Part shown: positions 26,260 to 36,268 of the stretch, in pieces
Numbering within the stretch: the stretch's first letter is position 1
Layout: each line of letters begins with the position of its first letter
Program-made: the position numbers and the translations under genes
The notes under the pieces: generated by a model
The model's input: only the letters and a program-made list of their open reading frames with translations
Databases searched by the model: none
Told to the model about the DNA's origin: nothing
NCBI GenBank assembly: GCA_015064735.1
Contig: SVRP01000005.1
Location: forward strand, 1 to 64,000
Length of the DNA: 64,000 nucleotides
Direction of reading: 5' to 3'
Origin: Oscillospiraceae bacterium
GTDB taxonomy: Bacteria; Bacillota; Clostridia; Oscillospirales; CAG-272

Positions 26260-27651
26260 TTATTTTTTTCTCAAAATTTTTGCGGCAGTCATTATTATTC
26301 CCCGTCCGTTAAAGAGTATTATAAACGCGGGAATCGCTATTTGACCTATCCATGCGTACGGAACATTCACAAACCACAACGCGGTCTGCGCTGAAATGAG
26401 TAGCACATTTATTATCACTCTTACGGTATGAAGATTGAAGCGCACGTACTTTCTCGTGTTAACCGCTCTTATTACATACACAAGAATATAACAGATAAGC
26501 GTTGCCACAGCGGCGCCGAACGCTCCGTATTTCGGAATTAAAATAAAGTTTAATATTATATTCGTTACAGCTCCCGCCATCGCCGTGAGCATTGATACCG
26601 CGCTTTTCTTTTTTAGAAAATACACGCTTCCCATAAATGACACCAACGCGGAAAAGGTGGTTGCTATAACAAGCACCGGCACGTATTGCCATGAGTCAAA
26701 GTAAGCGTCTGACACGAGTATTCTCGTAAATATCTGCGCCCCCGCAATTATAAGCGAGCCACACATGAACATTACACCCATAAAGTTGTCGTAAACAGTT
26801 CCGAAAAAGTCCGCTCTTTCTTCATCGTCCGCATCCTTTACAGCCGAAAAATGCCATGCCTCGATAAAAACTCCGCTCACAAGAGATATCATTGTCGGAA
26901 GCTTGTAAGCCACGGCGTAGAGACCGTTTTCCTCAACACTTCTGTATGCGGTAACGATGTATCTGTCCGACACCGAGGTTATAAGCCACATAACTGTAGT
27001 CGGAATATAGGGTATGCTGAATTTGAGCATATCCTTTGCCACCGCCGCGTCTATCTTTTTAGGAGAAATAACACGGTAAAGTCCAGCGGCAAAAAAAAGT
27101 ATTACGCACATGCTGAGGTCAGCTACCACCACAGAAAGAACGTATCCCGTGCTGCCCATATCGAATACCACAAGGAAAAGTATATTCAGTCCTATGGTAA
27201 GCGCAGTATTTATTATTCCCTGTATAGCAAAAAGTGCATTTTTTCCCTCTGCCCTGATGTAATTCGCAAAAGCAAGATGAATATTCGCTGCTACAACGTA
27301 AAGAATTATAAGACCTATATGACCCTTGAGGGTATCAAAAAATCGTAACCCCTGTGTAACTCCGCAAATTGCCGCGCTTCCGCAAAGAAGCACCACCATT
27401 CCCGTAGACAGTATCTTCCCCTTATCAGCCCCCGAATCGAGGGTAAATCGGAATATGCCGTCGCATATTCCCACAGCCGCCAAAGGCAAAAGAAGATTCG
27501 CCGTTTGGGTAATAAGATCCGCCGTTCCGAATTCTGCCGTACTGAGAAGTCTCGTATAGACAGGCATAAGCAGAAGGACAAGTACCTTTGATGCAAAGGT
27601 ACCCGCCCCCAGAATTGCCGTATTTGACAGTAATCTTTTATACTTTCCCAT
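26260..27651 (-). CDS. Polysaccharide biosynthesis flippase (MOP/Wzx-like)
   Basis: This is a 463-residue membrane protein with 12-14 hydrophobic helices, beginning LLSNTAILGAGTFASKVL, a typical start for polysaccharide transporters of the MATE/MOP group. It probably flips lipid-linked sugars for a capsule or wall polymer. No glycan genes are adjacent; the nearest are at 40.6-44.4 kb. It ends about 150 bp downstream of rplS and follows yebC by 9 bp on the same strand. Confidence 0.88.
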   Translation of the reverse strand: MGKYKRLLSNTAILGAGTFASKVLVLLLMPVYTRLLSTAEFGTADLITQTANLLLPLAAVGICDGIFRFTLDSGADKGKILSTGMVVLLCGSAAICGVTQGLRFFDTLKGHIGLIILYVVAANIHLAFANYIRAEGKNALFAIQGIINTALTIGLNILFLVVFDMGSTGYVLSVVVADLSMCVILFFAAGLYRVISPKKIDAAVAKDMLKFSIPYIPTTVMWLITSVSDRYIVTAYRSVEENGLYAVAYKLPTMISLVSGVFIEAWHFSAVKDADDEERADFFGTVYDNFMGVMFMCGSLIIAGAQIFTRILVSDAYFDSWQYVPVLVIATTFSALVSFMGSVYFLKKKSAVSMLTAMAGAVTNIILNFILIPKYGAFGAAVATLICYILVYVIRAVNTRKYVRFNLHTVRVIINVLLISAQTALWFVNVPYAWIGQIAIPAFIILFNGRGIIMTAAKILRKK

Positions 27652-27660
27652 AAGGGTCTA

Positions 27661-28386
27661 TCAGTTTTCCCAGTTATGGTAAACGTTCATTACGTCGTCA
27701 TCGTCCTCAAGCTTCTCAATAAGAAGTTCCATGAACTTGATATCGTCCTCGCTGTCAAGGCTGACGTAGTTCGAAGGCACCTTGCTCTTCTCCGCGGAGA
27801 GAAGCTCGTAGCCTGCTCCCTCAAGAGCCTCCTTGACCGCATAAAGGTCGTCGGGCTCGGTGTAGATCTCAAACATCTCGTCCTCAGCCGCGAAGTCCTC
27901 TGCTCCCGACTCGAGAGCAAGCTCCATAAGCTTATCCTCGTCTATATCTCCGTCCTCGTTACCTATAACGATAACTCCCTTTTCAGAGAAAAGATAGGAT
28001 ACGCAGCCCGTCTGTCCCATGTTTCCGTGGTACTTTGAGAAATAGGAGCGAACGTTTCCTGCAGTACGGTTGCGGTTGTCTGTGGTAGTCTCAACTATTA
28101 CCGCAATTCCTGCGGGACCGTAGCCCTCGTAAACGATCTCCTCATAGTTTTCGTTAGAGCCGCCAAGCGCCTTCTTGATAGTTCTTTCAATATTATCGTT
28201 AGGCACGTTGTTTGACTTTGCCTTAAGTATAAGGTCGCGAAGCTTGGCATTTGATGCGGGGTCTCCGCCGCCTTCCTTAACGGCAATAGTTATTTCCTTG
28301 CCGATCTTTGTAAATACCTTTGCTCTCTGCGCATCGGTCTTTTCCTTTTTGTGCTTGATGTTAGCCCATTTGCTGTGTCCTGACAT
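27661..28386 (-). CDS. yebC: YebC/PmpR family protein (translation or transcription factor)
   Basis: This is a 241-residue protein of full length. [20 protein letters not shown] at the N-terminus and [21 protein letters not shown] are diagnostic. The family has been described as DNA-binding regulators and, in recent work, as ribosome-associated factors that relieve stalling at proline stretches. It lies just upstream of the flippase gene and downstream of argS. Confidence 0.95.
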   Translation of the reverse strand: MSGHSKWANIKHKKEKTDAQRAKVFTKIGKEITIAVKEGGGDPASNAKLRDLILKAKSNNVPNDNIERTIKKALGGSNENYEEIVYEGYGPAGIAVIVETTTDNRNRTAGNVRSYFSKYHGNMGQTGCVSYLFSEKGVIVIGNEDGDIDEDKLMELALESGAEDFAAEDEMFEIYTEPDDLYAVKEALEGAGYELLSAEKSKVPSNYVSLDSEDDIKFMELLIEKLEDDDDVMNVYHNWEN

Positions 28387-28422
28387 TTTATACCTCTTTA
28401 TTTAAATTAATTTATTACTTTA

Positions 28423-30159
28423 TTATACTTTTTCGGTCTTGGCAAGGCAGATAAGCTCAAACGCGTTTCCAAGCACCGTCTTTGTAGCCTCGGTAAGGGC
28501 AAGTCTTGTGTTTCTTACCTGCTCATTCTCAGCTCCGAGTATAGAGCAATTATGATAAAATCTGTTATAAGCTCCCGCTACGTCAAGTATATATCTCGTT
28601 ATTACCGAGGGCTCGTAGGAATCTATGGCGTCAATAACGGTTTCCTCAAAGCGAAGAAGGGTCTTAGCAAGTTCTGCTTCCTCGGGAGCCGTTATGCTGA
28701 GCGTACCGTCAATGCTGTACTTTCCGCCCTTCTGAAGCACCGAGCACGTTCGTGCGTAGGTATACTGAACGTAGGGTCCGGTATTTCCGTCAAAGCTAAG
28801 AGCATCTTCCATAACAAAGTTTATATCTCTTATTCTGTTATTCGAGAGATAGTAGAACACTACCGCTCCGACACCTATCTGCTCGGCAATCTTTTCCTTG
28901 TTTTCGAGATTGGGATTTTTTTCTTCCATTATTCCCGCAACCTTCTCTATTGCCGTAGCAAAGAGATCCTTGAGAAGTATTACGTTACCGGTTCTTGTTG
29001 CCAGCTTGGCTCCGTTAATGCTTACCGTTCCGTAAGGTACGTGAACCAGCTTGTCCGCAAAGTCGTATCCCATAAGTTCAACTACCTTGAACCACTGCGC
29101 GAAGTGCAGAGACTGTCCTGCAGAGGTTACGTATATTGCCTTATCGAAATCGTAGGTCTTTTTACGGTAAACAGCCGCCGCAATATCTCTTGTGGGATAA
29201 AGTGTGGAGCCGTCTCTCTTAAGTATAAGACATGGGGGCATTCCGTACGCCTCAAGGTCAACGATAGAAGCTCCGTCGTCGATTTTGAGAAGCCCCATAT
29301 CCCTGAGCTTCTGAACCTCTGCGGGCATTTTATCGGTATAGAAGGACTCGCCCTTGTAGCTGTCAAACTCTATGCCGAGCTGATTGTACGTCTTTTTATA
29401 TTCTATAAGGCTTATTTCGACAAACCATTTCCAAAGAGCGATGTTTTCCTCGTCGCCCTCCTCCATTTTGCGGAACTCGGCTCTTGCCTCGTCAGCCAAA
29501 GCGGCATCTGCGGGGATTCCCTGCTCCTCGTTACCCGAGATAGCATTATTTATTCGAACGTAAAGCTCAACGAGAGCATCGATACCTCTTGCTTCAACGT
29601 CTTCCTTATTACCCCACTTGCGGTAAGCGGTAATAAGCTTTCCAAACTGTGTTCCCCAGTCTCCGAGATAGTTTATTCCCACGCACCTGTAGCCCGCAAA
29701 CTCGTGGAGCTTCTTGAGGGAATGTCCTATGACGGTCGTACCGAGATGTCCGATATGGAAGGGCTTTGCTACGTTGGGAGATGAGTAGTCGAGAACGACT
29801 GTTTTACCCGCTCCAAGCTCGGGAGCACCAAAGCTCTCCCCCTTTTCTTTGGTTTCCTTTACCGCCTTTGACGCGAGATATTCTCCGTCAAGGAATATAT
29901 TGAAATAGCCGTTTACCGCCTCTGCCTTGGCAACAGCGGGAGAAGAAAAATCCTCGGCTATGATCTGCGCTATTCTTACGGGGGAATTACGCAAGAGCTT
30001 TGAGAGCTTAAAGCAAGGAAGTGCAAGGTCTCCCATTTTTGAATCGGGGGGATATTCGAGCATGGAAACAACTGTATGCGCATCAAGCTCCGCGTCGCTC
30101 TTTATTTTAAGTACACCCTTTAATATCTCCTCGGAGATACTTTTCTTTATACTGATCAT
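28423..30159 (-). CDS. argS: Arginyl-tRNA synthetase
   Basis: This is a 578-residue class I synthetase. The HIGH motif appears as KPFHIGHLGT near residue 135. The KMSKS loop is degenerate (AKLATRTGN), as is usual for ArgRS. The C-terminal anticodon-binding domain ends with YNRFYHNCSILG. The length and domain order are normal. The gene is flanked by yebC and a short gap to ybaK. Confidence 0.97.
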   Translation of the reverse strand: MISIKKSISEEILKGVLKIKSDAELDAHTVVSMLEYPPDSKMGDLALPCFKLSKLLRNSPVRIAQIIAEDFSSPAVAKAEAVNGYFNIFLDGEYLASKAVKETKEKGESFGAPELGAGKTVVLDYSSPNVAKPFHIGHLGTTVIGHSLKKLHEFAGYRCVGINYLGDWGTQFGKLITAYRKWGNKEDVEARGIDALVELYVRINNAISGNEEQGIPADAALADEARAEFRKMEEGDEENIALWKWFVEISLIEYKKTYNQLGIEFDSYKGESFYTDKMPAEVQKLRDMGLLKIDDGASIVDLEAYGMPPCLILKRDGSTLYPTRDIAAAVYRKKTYDFDKAIYVTSAGQSLHFAQWFKVVELMGYDFADKLVHVPYGTVSINGAKLATRTGNVILLKDLFATAIEKVAGIMEEKNPNLENKEKIAEQIGVGAVVFYYLSNNRIRDINFVMEDALSFDGNTGPYVQYTYARTCSVLQKGGKYSIDGTLSITAPEEAELAKTLLRFEETVIDAIDSYEPSVITRYILDVAGAYNRFYHNCSILGAENEQVRNTRLALTEATKTVLGNAFELICLAKTEKV

Positions 30160-30241
30160 ACTTTTCTCCTAAAAATTTCGTCTTTATGCAACCTTATAAT
30201 TATACATCATTAGCTTCCCTTTTTCAAGGGGATTTTTAAAA

Positions 30242-30721
30242 TTATTCGGCGGTTATATCCACAAGTCTCGCCGATGTGAATTTTATTATTTCATCCGAAT
30301 TAACAAGAAGCTGAATTCCTCTGACTCCCGCGCTTACTGTCAGTCGCTCAAGAGACTCGGCGCTTCTGTCAAAATAAGTTGGAAACTTCTTTTTCATTCC
30401 TACGGGAGAGCATCCGCCTCTTATATACCCCGTAATTCCAAGCAGATCCTTTACGTGCAGAGGCTCTATTTTCTTATTCCCCGTTACTGCCGCCGCCTTC
30501 TTTAGGTCTATCTCCTTATGACACGGAATACAAAAAACCATATATCCCGTCTTATCGCCCTTAGTTACGATAGTCTTGAAAACCTGCTCAAAGGGCAGAC
30601 CTATCTGCTCGGCAATATGCGTACCCGAAAGGTCGTTCTCATCAACCTCGTATTCGCACATTTCGTATTTAATCTTTGCTGCGTCAAGCTGACGCATAGC
30701 ATTGGTTTTATTAATTTTCAT
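30242..30721 (-). CDS. ybaK: Cys-tRNA(Pro) deacylase YbaK/EbsC
   Basis: This is a 159-residue editing-domain protein that hydrolyses mischarged Cys-tRNA(Pro). FKTIVTKGDKTGYMVFCIPC carries the catalytic Lys, and GYIRGGCSPVGMKKKFPTYFD is the conserved substrate loop. Its start overlaps the end of recN by 4 bp, so it is the last gene of the long operon that begins with nusB. Confidence 0.93.
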   Translation of the reverse strand: MKINKTNAMRQLDAAKIKYEMCEYEVDENDLSGTHIAEQIGLPFEQVFKTIVTKGDKTGYMVFCIPCHKEIDLKKAAAVTGNKKIEPLHVKDLLGITGYIRGGCSPVGMKKKFPTYFDRSAESLERLTVSAGVRGIQLLVNSDEIIKFTSARLVDITAE

Positions 30722-32394
30722 CGGTAATTTTCTCCGTCCGCTATCATTTCTCTTGCCGCCGAGCGTTGCGCTTCGGTGATTTCAATGCCCCCGAGTATTC
30801 TTGCTATTTCCTCTTCTCTGCCGTCTCTGTCAAGCAACCTCAGTCTTGTCTCGGCTCTTCCGTCCACCTCTGTCTTTGAAATATGGAAATGATTATGCGC
30901 CATGGATGCTATCTGCGCAGAGTGAGTTACGCAAATAACCTGCGTTTTTGCGCTTATCTCCTTAAGCTTTATGCCGACCTTTCTTGATGTCTTTCCCGAA
31001 ATTCCCGTGTCTATCTCATCGAATATAACCGTATCAATTCCGTCGCATTCATTAAGCACGTTTTTAAGGGAAAGCATAATTCTCGCAAGCTCTCCGCCCG
31101 ATGCTATCTTAGCCATTGGCATAAGAGGCTCGCCCGGGTTAGTTGAAATAAGAAACTCCACGCAATCTTTACCCGTAGCTCCGAAATCCTCCGTTTTTTC
31201 TATACCAACGTCAAATCTGACCTTAGGCATATCAAGAAACGCGAGGGTCTCTGTAATTTTTTTCGTAAGCTCCCTGCTTAAATTACGCCTACGCTCGGAC
31301 AGTGATTTCGCAAGAGCGTTTGCACGGGCTTCAAGAGCTTCAAGCTCCGCTGTAAGCTCTTCGATTCTGCCGTCAGCATTCTCCATGTCCGAAAGTCTTG
31401 CCGTTGCCTCAGCTCTGAAATCAAGTATTTCCTCAACACTGTTTCCGTATTTCTTTTTGAGTCTGCCGATAGTATGGAGTCTCGCTTCGGCTCTGTCAAG
31501 CTTCGTCGAGGGGTCTTCTCCTCCGAAATCGTAGAGAGCAGACATACTCTCGGCAATATCGGCAAGCTCGTATTTTATATCATTGAGACGCTCGGAGATA
31601 CTCTCTGCTTCGGGAAGCGCGTCGGATACGTTATCCATAGCTGCCGCCGCTCTTTCCGTAAGATATATTGCACCTCTTGTTTTTTCGCTTCCCTCAAGCG
31701 CCTTTTGCACAAAGGTACAGCATTTTATAATCTGCTCCATACTGCGCAGCTTTGCCACAGTCTGCTCAAGTACCTCTTCCTCTCCCCTTTTCAGCCTTGC
31801 GCCGTCTATATCGGCAATCTGAAAGCGGAGCATCTCGGAAAGTCTTTCCTGCTCCCGTCTGTCCCGCCTTAAGGAATCTATCTCATTTCTCTTATGCAGT
31901 ATCTCTCGGTATATTTCGGAATATTCCCCTCTTATTTCGGAGTTTTTTGCATATGAGTCGATAATCTCCACGTGATTGTCCGGATCTAAGAGCTGTTGAT
32001 TGTCGTTCTGTCCGTGGATATTGAAAAGCACGCCCGACACCTCGCGAAGCACCGAAAGTGTAACTGCACGTCCGTTTATCCTTGCGGACGATCCCGCGGT
32101 GCTGACACTTCTTGATATCATAATACTGCCCTCGGACGAATCAAATCCAAGCTCGGATATAAGTGCCGTTGCAGAATCAGGCAGTCCTTCGAATACTGCC
32201 GACACCTCAGCCCTATCCTCTCCGCTTCGGATAAGCTCTTTATCTGCTCTCATACCGAGCAAGAGCCCCAGACTGTCTATTATTATGGATTTACCCGCGC
32301 CCGTCTCGCCCGACAGCACGGTCATGCCGTAGGAAAAGTCAACGTCAAGACTTTTTACAACGGCAATATTTTCTATATGAAGAGCCGAAAGCAC
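30718..32394 (-). CDS. recN: DNA repair protein RecN
   Basis: This is a 558-residue SMC-like ATPase for double-strand break repair. The Walker A motif is GETGAGKSII near residue 32. A long coiled coil runs from about 155 to 380. The signature LASGGELARIMLSLK and the Walker B VIFDEIDTGISGKT lie near the C-terminus. It follows argR in the conserved Firmicutes order. Confidence 0.96.
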   Translation of the reverse strand: MLSALHIENIAVVKSLDVDFSYGMTVLSGETGAGKSIIIDSLGLLLGMRADKELIRSGEDRAEVSAVFEGLPDSATALISELGFDSSEGSIMISRSVSTAGSSARINGRAVTLSVLREVSGVLFNIHGQNDNQQLLDPDNHVEIIDSYAKNSEIRGEYSEIYREILHKRNEIDSLRRDRREQERLSEMLRFQIADIDGARLKRGEEEVLEQTVAKLRSMEQIIKCCTFVQKALEGSEKTRGAIYLTERAAAAMDNVSDALPEAESISERLNDIKYELADIAESMSALYDFGGEDPSTKLDRAEARLHTIGRLKKKYGNSVEEILDFRAEATARLSDMENADGRIEELTAELEALEARANALAKSLSERRRNLSRELTKKITETLAFLDMPKVRFDVGIEKTEDFGATGKDCVEFLISTNPGEPLMPMAKIASGGELARIMLSLKNVLNECDGIDTVIFDEIDTGISGKTSRKVGIKLKEISAKTQVICVTHSAQIASMAHNHFHISKTEVDGRAETRLRLLDRDGREEEIARILGGIEITEAQRSAAREMIADGENYR

Positions 32395-32421
32395 GGTCTC
32401 ACCTCCACTTGCAAATTTTGA

Positions 32422-32877
32422 TTACACAGTTTTAACAAGCTCTCTTATACGTTCTCCGATCTGCTCGGAGCTTTCCTCATCTCTTGTAACTATGATTATG
32501 GTATCGTCTCCCGCAACGCATCCGAGGAAGCCGTCAAGATTCATAGAATCGATTGCCGATGCTACAGCCTGCGCAAGTCCCGGATAGGTTTTAATTACCA
32601 CGTTATTCATTGAATGCTCTATGTGAAGCACTGAGTCAGCCATTGCGTTTCCGAGATGCAGATTACCCGCATGGACTCTTCCGTGAGATACACAATATTT
32701 ATATGTCCCCCGTCCGGTAAGGGTTTTGGCAAGCTTAAGCTCTTTGAGGTCTCTCGATACCGTTGCCTGAGTTACCGCAAAGCCCTCGGAGCGAAGTCTC
32801 TCCATCATTTCCTCTTGGGTCTCTATTTCGTACTTTTTAACTAATTCAAGTATTCTGTTTTGTCTTTCGGATTTCAT
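32422..32877 (-). CDS. argR: Arginine repressor ArgR
   Basis: This is a 151-residue regulator. The N-terminal winged helix (QNRILELVKKYEIETQEEM, TQATVSRDLKELKL) binds ARG boxes. The C-terminal domain with GCVAGDDTIIIVTRDE forms the hexamer and binds arginine through the Asp pair. It lies 14 bp downstream of nadK in the operon. Confidence 0.96.
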   Translation of the reverse strand: MKSERQNRILELVKKYEIETQEEMMERLRSEGFAVTQATVSRDLKELKLAKTLTGRGTYKYCVSHGRVHAGNLHLGNAMADSVLHIEHSMNNVVIKTYPGLAQAVASAIDSMNLDGFLGCVAGDDTIIIVTRDEESSEQIGERIRELVKTV

Positions 32878-32891
32878 TTCAGACCGTCCCG

Positions 32892-33761
32892 TTAAATGAA
32901 TTTATTGGTTCTTATCTTAGAATAAAAGCTTTGTTCCTTTATCTGTACAAGCTTCACCGTAAGCGGTGAACGCTTTATGAAGACCTCGTCCCCGTAATAA
33001 AGGTCGTAGGTCGCTCTGCCGTCAAGGGTAAGATGCAATACCTTCTCCCGTACGCATATATTTTTCACCTTGAGATTTGCTGTATCGGGGAATACAAGCG
33101 GTCTTGCTGACAGCGAATGAGGGCATATAGGCGTTACGCAGAAGCAGGAAAGCTTGGGGTCAACGATAGGCCCGCCCGCTGAAAGCGAATATGCCGTAGA
33201 GCCCGTAGGTGTTGCTATAACGAGCCCGTCGGCTCTGTATGTATGTACAAGCTCATCTCCGTCTGACAGCTGAATATCCACTATTCTCGCCGCCGCGCCG
33301 TTAGTTACGGTTGCTTCGTTGAGAGCGTATCCGGAAAACCTTTGCTGTCCGTTTTTGGACTCAACCGATGCTTCAAGCATGGTTCTCTCGTTTATTTTAT
33401 ATTTTCCGTCAAATACGTTTTTGATAAGATCAAGCTCGTCGATTTCCAGCTCGGTCATATATCCTACTCTGCCCATATTTATTCCGAGAATAGGTATTCC
33501 CGCAGGTGCTATACGTCTTGCCGCATCAAGCATTGCCCCATCTCCGCCGAGGACTATGACTAATTCCGGAAGTGAGTACACCTCCTCGGGGGTCCTATAG
33601 GAAAACTGACTCTTATGGTTCATGCTTCGCATAATTCTTTCCTTGTATGCAACAGGAATCAGTATTTTCTCCACGTAAGGGATTATAACGTCCGCCGTCT
33701 TCATTGCAGCGGCAAGCTTTTCGGATATATTGTAATTGGTAATAATCGCAACCGTTTTCAT
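32892..33761 (-). CDS. nadK: NAD kinase
   Basis: This is a 289-residue kinase that makes NADP+. Typical motifs are VIVLGGDGAMLDAAR with the catalytic Asp, NEATVTNG, DGLVIATPTGSTAYSLSAGGPI, and ITPICPHSLSARPLVFPD with one extra Val-Thr shift typical of the Gram-positive enzymes. The start at 33761 was chosen because AAAGG lies 8 bp upstream; a frame open to 33782 begins before the site. It is part of the tlyA-nadK-argR-recN series. Confidence 0.95.
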   Translation of the reverse strand: MKTVAIITNYNISEKLAAAMKTADVIIPYVEKILIPVAYKERIMRSMNHKSQFSYRTPEEVYSLPELVIVLGGDGAMLDAARRIAPAGIPILGINMGRVGYMTELEIDELDLIKNVFDGKYKINERTMLEASVESKNGQQRFSGYALNEATVTNGAAARIVDIQLSDGDELVHTYRADGLVIATPTGSTAYSLSAGGPIVDPKLSCFCVTPICPHSLSARPLVFPDTANLKVKNICVREKVLHLTLDGRATYDLYYGDEVFIKRSPLTVKLVQIKEQSFYSKIRTNKFI

Positions 33762-33795
33762 CTTTTTATCCTTTCGGTTCAATTTTGTTACTGTG

Positions 33796-34578
33796 CTACT
33801 GTGCTGTGATACTGCGTATGACCGAATCCTCTATTCTCGGTTTTATGCAACACCGCTTCACAAAATACGCAAGATATTCTTTGTTTCCGTCTCCGCCCTC
33901 TATGGGTGAGCGAATGAGTCCGAGTATATCAAAGCCGTTTTCGCACGCACACTCCACGACTCGCTTCACAGCAAGATATCTGTATGCTCCGCTTCGAACA
34001 ACTCCGCCCTTTCCGAGCGCGTTTTTTCCTGCCTCGAACTGAGGCTTGATAAGACTTACAAAAATTCCGCCGTCCTTAAGAACAGACGATATATTGGGTA
34101 TTACGTAGGTCTGAGAAATAAAGGACAGGTCGGCTACCGCCACGTCGCATTCTCCGTCGGTAACAGAGGGCTCAAGCAACCTTGCGTTGAATTTTTCCAC
34201 CGATACAACCCGCCCGTCGGAAATCAAGCTTTCATGAAGCTGCCCCACTCCGGCGTCAATGGAATAGACCCTTGATGCTCCTCTTTTGAGAAGACAGTCG
34301 GTAAATCCTCCCGTAGATGCCCCTACGTCAACCGCCTTTTTGCCGTTAACGTTTATACAGAAAGCATTAAGCGCAGCTTCAAGCTTCATGCCCCCTCGAC
34401 TTACGTATTTAAATATTTCTTCTATTTCGACCTCGTGAGAAACCTCCTCGTTTATCACTACCGAGGCTTTCTTAACTGTAACACCGTCGATTTTTACAGC
34501 TCCCGCATCTATGAGATCCCGGGCCTTTTTACGGCTTTCGGCATGTCCAAAGGTCGAAAGGTATACGTCAACTCTCAT
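33796..34578 (-). CDS. tlyA: TlyA-family rRNA 2'-O-methyltransferase
   Basis: This is a 260-residue protein with an N-terminal S4 RNA-binding domain (MRVDVYLSTFGHAESRKKAR) and a C-terminal Rossmann methyltransferase domain (KKAVDVGASTGGFTDCLLKR). Members methylate ribose positions of 16S and 23S rRNA. The gene is 1 bp from the next upstream gene and belongs to the nusB-to-ybaK operon. Confidence 0.93.
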   Translation of the reverse strand: MRVDVYLSTFGHAESRKKARDLIDAGAVKIDGVTVKKASVVINEEVSHEVEIEEIFKYVSRGGMKLEAALNAFCINVNGKKAVDVGASTGGFTDCLLKRGASRVYSIDAGVGQLHESLISDGRVVSVEKFNARLLEPSVTDGECDVAVADLSFISQTYVIPNISSVLKDGGIFVSLIKPQFEAGKNALGKGGVVRSGAYRYLAVKRVVECACENGFDILGLIRSPIEGGDGNKEYLAYFVKRCCIKPRIEDSVIRSITAQ

Positions 34579-34579
34579 T

Positions 34580-35095
34580 TTACATTATGGGAAGGCTACC
34601 GGTAACACCCTTTACAATAAGCGCATAGACGATAGCCACCGTAAGACCGAGAAGTGCGCCGAGAACTACCTGTATAGGAGTATGTCCTACAAGCTCCTTG
34701 AGCTTTTCGCCTACCCCACTCTCCGAATCCCCGTGAGCCTCATCGTTTTTGAATATCTTACCTACCATAAGATTTATAACCTTTGCCTGCTTGCCCGCCT
34801 GCTGTCTTACACCGAGAGCATCGTTTATAACTATTACGGAGAGGATAGCACTTATAGCAAACTGCGCAGAGCCAAGTCCGTAGGATATTGCCGCAGCTGT
34901 CGAAAGAGCCACTACCGTAGCTGAGTGAGAGCTTGGCATTCCACCGTTGGCAAACATAAGCTTTATATCAAATTTTTTGAATACACAAAGGTTGATTATT
35001 ATTTTAATCACCTGTGCTATAAACCAACCGAAGATTCCGCTGATAAGCATATAATTTCCGGTAAAAGCCTTCAATCCGTTCAATACGTTTTCCAT
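34580..35095 (-). CDS. Divergent PAP2-family membrane protein (DUF212)
   Basis: This is a 171-residue protein with about four or five hydrophobic segments. FANGGMPSSHSATVVALSTA is the conserved Pro-Ser-Ser-His motif of PAP2-like phosphatases. HTPIQVVLGALLGL near the end completes the second part of the site. The family may dephosphorylate isoprenoid or lipid pyrophosphates. Its place next to ispA fits a role in polyprenol metabolism, which is inference. It occupies the position where dxs is often found. Confidence 0.88.
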   Translation of the reverse strand: MENVLNGLKAFTGNYMLISGIFGWFIAQVIKIIINLCVFKKFDIKLMFANGGMPSSHSATVVALSTAAAISYGLGSAQFAISAILSVIVINDALGVRQQAGKQAKVINLMVGKIFKNDEAHGDSESGVGEKLKELVGHTPIQVVLGALLGLTVAIVYALIVKGVTGSLPIM

Positions 35096-35113
35096 CTGTA
35101 TTTTGTTACCTCA

Positions 35114-36001
35114 TCAATATTTTCTGTTCAGAAGATACTCAGCAAGCTCACAGAGAGTGTCGGAATTCTCCCATTCCGATATTTTCTCAACCGCTTTATC
35201 AGTCAACTCCTTAGCGTATTTTGCCGCTTCCTCTACACTGTAATAGGTCAGAAAGGTCGTCTTGTTATGCTCCGCGTCTCCGCCCACACTCTTGCCTATT
35301 TCTTCGGCACTTGCAGTTGCGTCCAAAATATCGTCTATAACCTGAAAGGCAAGTCCTATGCCCTCAGCATATTCTGCCGCCGCTTTTGACTGCTCACTGT
35401 CGGGGAAATATCCCGCGCAGAGCGCTCCCAGTCTTGCGGCGCACTTTATAAGCGCCCCCGTCTTTAATCGGTGAAGCTCCAGAAGCTCGCAGAATTCAAG
35501 TTTGCGACTCTCTCCCGAAAGATCAATAACCTGTCCCCCTATCATGCCGCACTCTCCCGCCGCGTCCGCGATAAGTCTTACAGCCTCGGTCCTCATTTCG
35601 GAGGTTGCGTATGGGTTTTCAGCCGCGGTCAGAAATGCCTTGGTAAGAAGCGCATCCCCTGCAAGAAGCGCCGTTGAATATCCGTAAACCACATGATTGG
35701 TGGGCTTTCCGCGCCTCATATCATCGTCGTCCATACAGGGCAGATCGTCGTGTATGAGCGAATATGTGTGTATCATTTCAAGCGCCGCCGCAAAGGGCAT
35801 GGATACGTCAATGCTTCCGCCAAGTGCCTTTGCTACCTCGTTGACAATAAAGGGTCTTATTCGTTTTCCACCGCCGAGAAGCGAATAAGCCTCGGCTTCA
35901 AAAAGGGTCCCCATGGCACCGTCGCCTTTTTTACAGTATAACTCGAGCGCTTGTTCTGTCAAGGCAGCATTGAGTTTTATTTTCTCGTCAATACCGCTCA
36001 T
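35114..36001 (-). CDS. ispA: Farnesyl/geranyl diphosphate synthase
   Basis: This is a 295-residue trans-prenyltransferase. The first Asp-rich motif is DDLPCMDDDDMRRGKPT and the second QVIDDILDATAS; together they bind the Mg2+-diphosphates. The sequence is of the short-chain type that makes C15 farnesyl diphosphate. It overlaps xseB by 4 bp, the usual coupling in Firmicutes. Confidence 0.95.
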   Translation of the reverse strand: MSGIDEKIKLNAALTEQALELYCKKGDGAMGTLFEAEAYSLLGGGKRIRPFIVNEVAKALGGSIDVSMPFAAALEMIHTYSLIHDDLPCMDDDDMRRGKPTNHVVYGYSTALLAGDALLTKAFLTAAENPYATSEMRTEAVRLIADAAGECGMIGGQVIDLSGESRKLEFCELLELHRLKTGALIKCAARLGALCAGYFPDSEQSKAAAEYAEGIGLAFQVIDDILDATASAEEIGKSVGGDAEHNKTTFLTYYSVEEAAKYAKELTDKAVEKISEWENSDTLCELAEYLLNRKY

Positions 36002-36264
36002 TTGCTCTCCCTCTCTTTTATATCCGAAAAGTTTTCTTCAACTATCTCTCCACCGTCGGAAAGCTTTAGTATTTTTATTCTTCTTTCAGCATCGTCAAGC
36101 CTGTCGTTGCACACGCGAACAAGTCTTATTCCCTCCTCGTAAAGACGAAGCGCCTCCTCAAGATCTACTCCGTCCCTGTCAAGTGCGCGAAGGACCTCCT
36201 CAAGTCTTGCCATTGCGGCTTCCAGCTTTATTTCGCCGTTTGCATCAAATCTATTTTCAGGCAT
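35998..36264 (-). CDS. xseB: Exodeoxyribonuclease VII small subunit
   Basis: This is an 88-residue helical protein. EAAMARLEEVLRALDRDGVD and LEEALRLYEEGIRLVRVCN are diagnostic of XseB, which pairs with XseA to degrade single-stranded DNA. It starts 4 bp after xseA and overlaps ispA by 4 bp. Confidence 0.94.
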   Translation of the reverse strand: MPENRFDANGEIKLEAAMARLEEVLRALDRDGVDLEEALRLYEEGIRLVRVCNDRLDDAERRIKILKLSDGGEIVEENFSDIKERESK

Positions 36265-36268
36265 TTTT

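Noticed and set aside
28552-29784. Antisense open frame opposite argS
   Set aside because: argS has all expected motifs over this stretch. The opposite frame has no start signal or domain.
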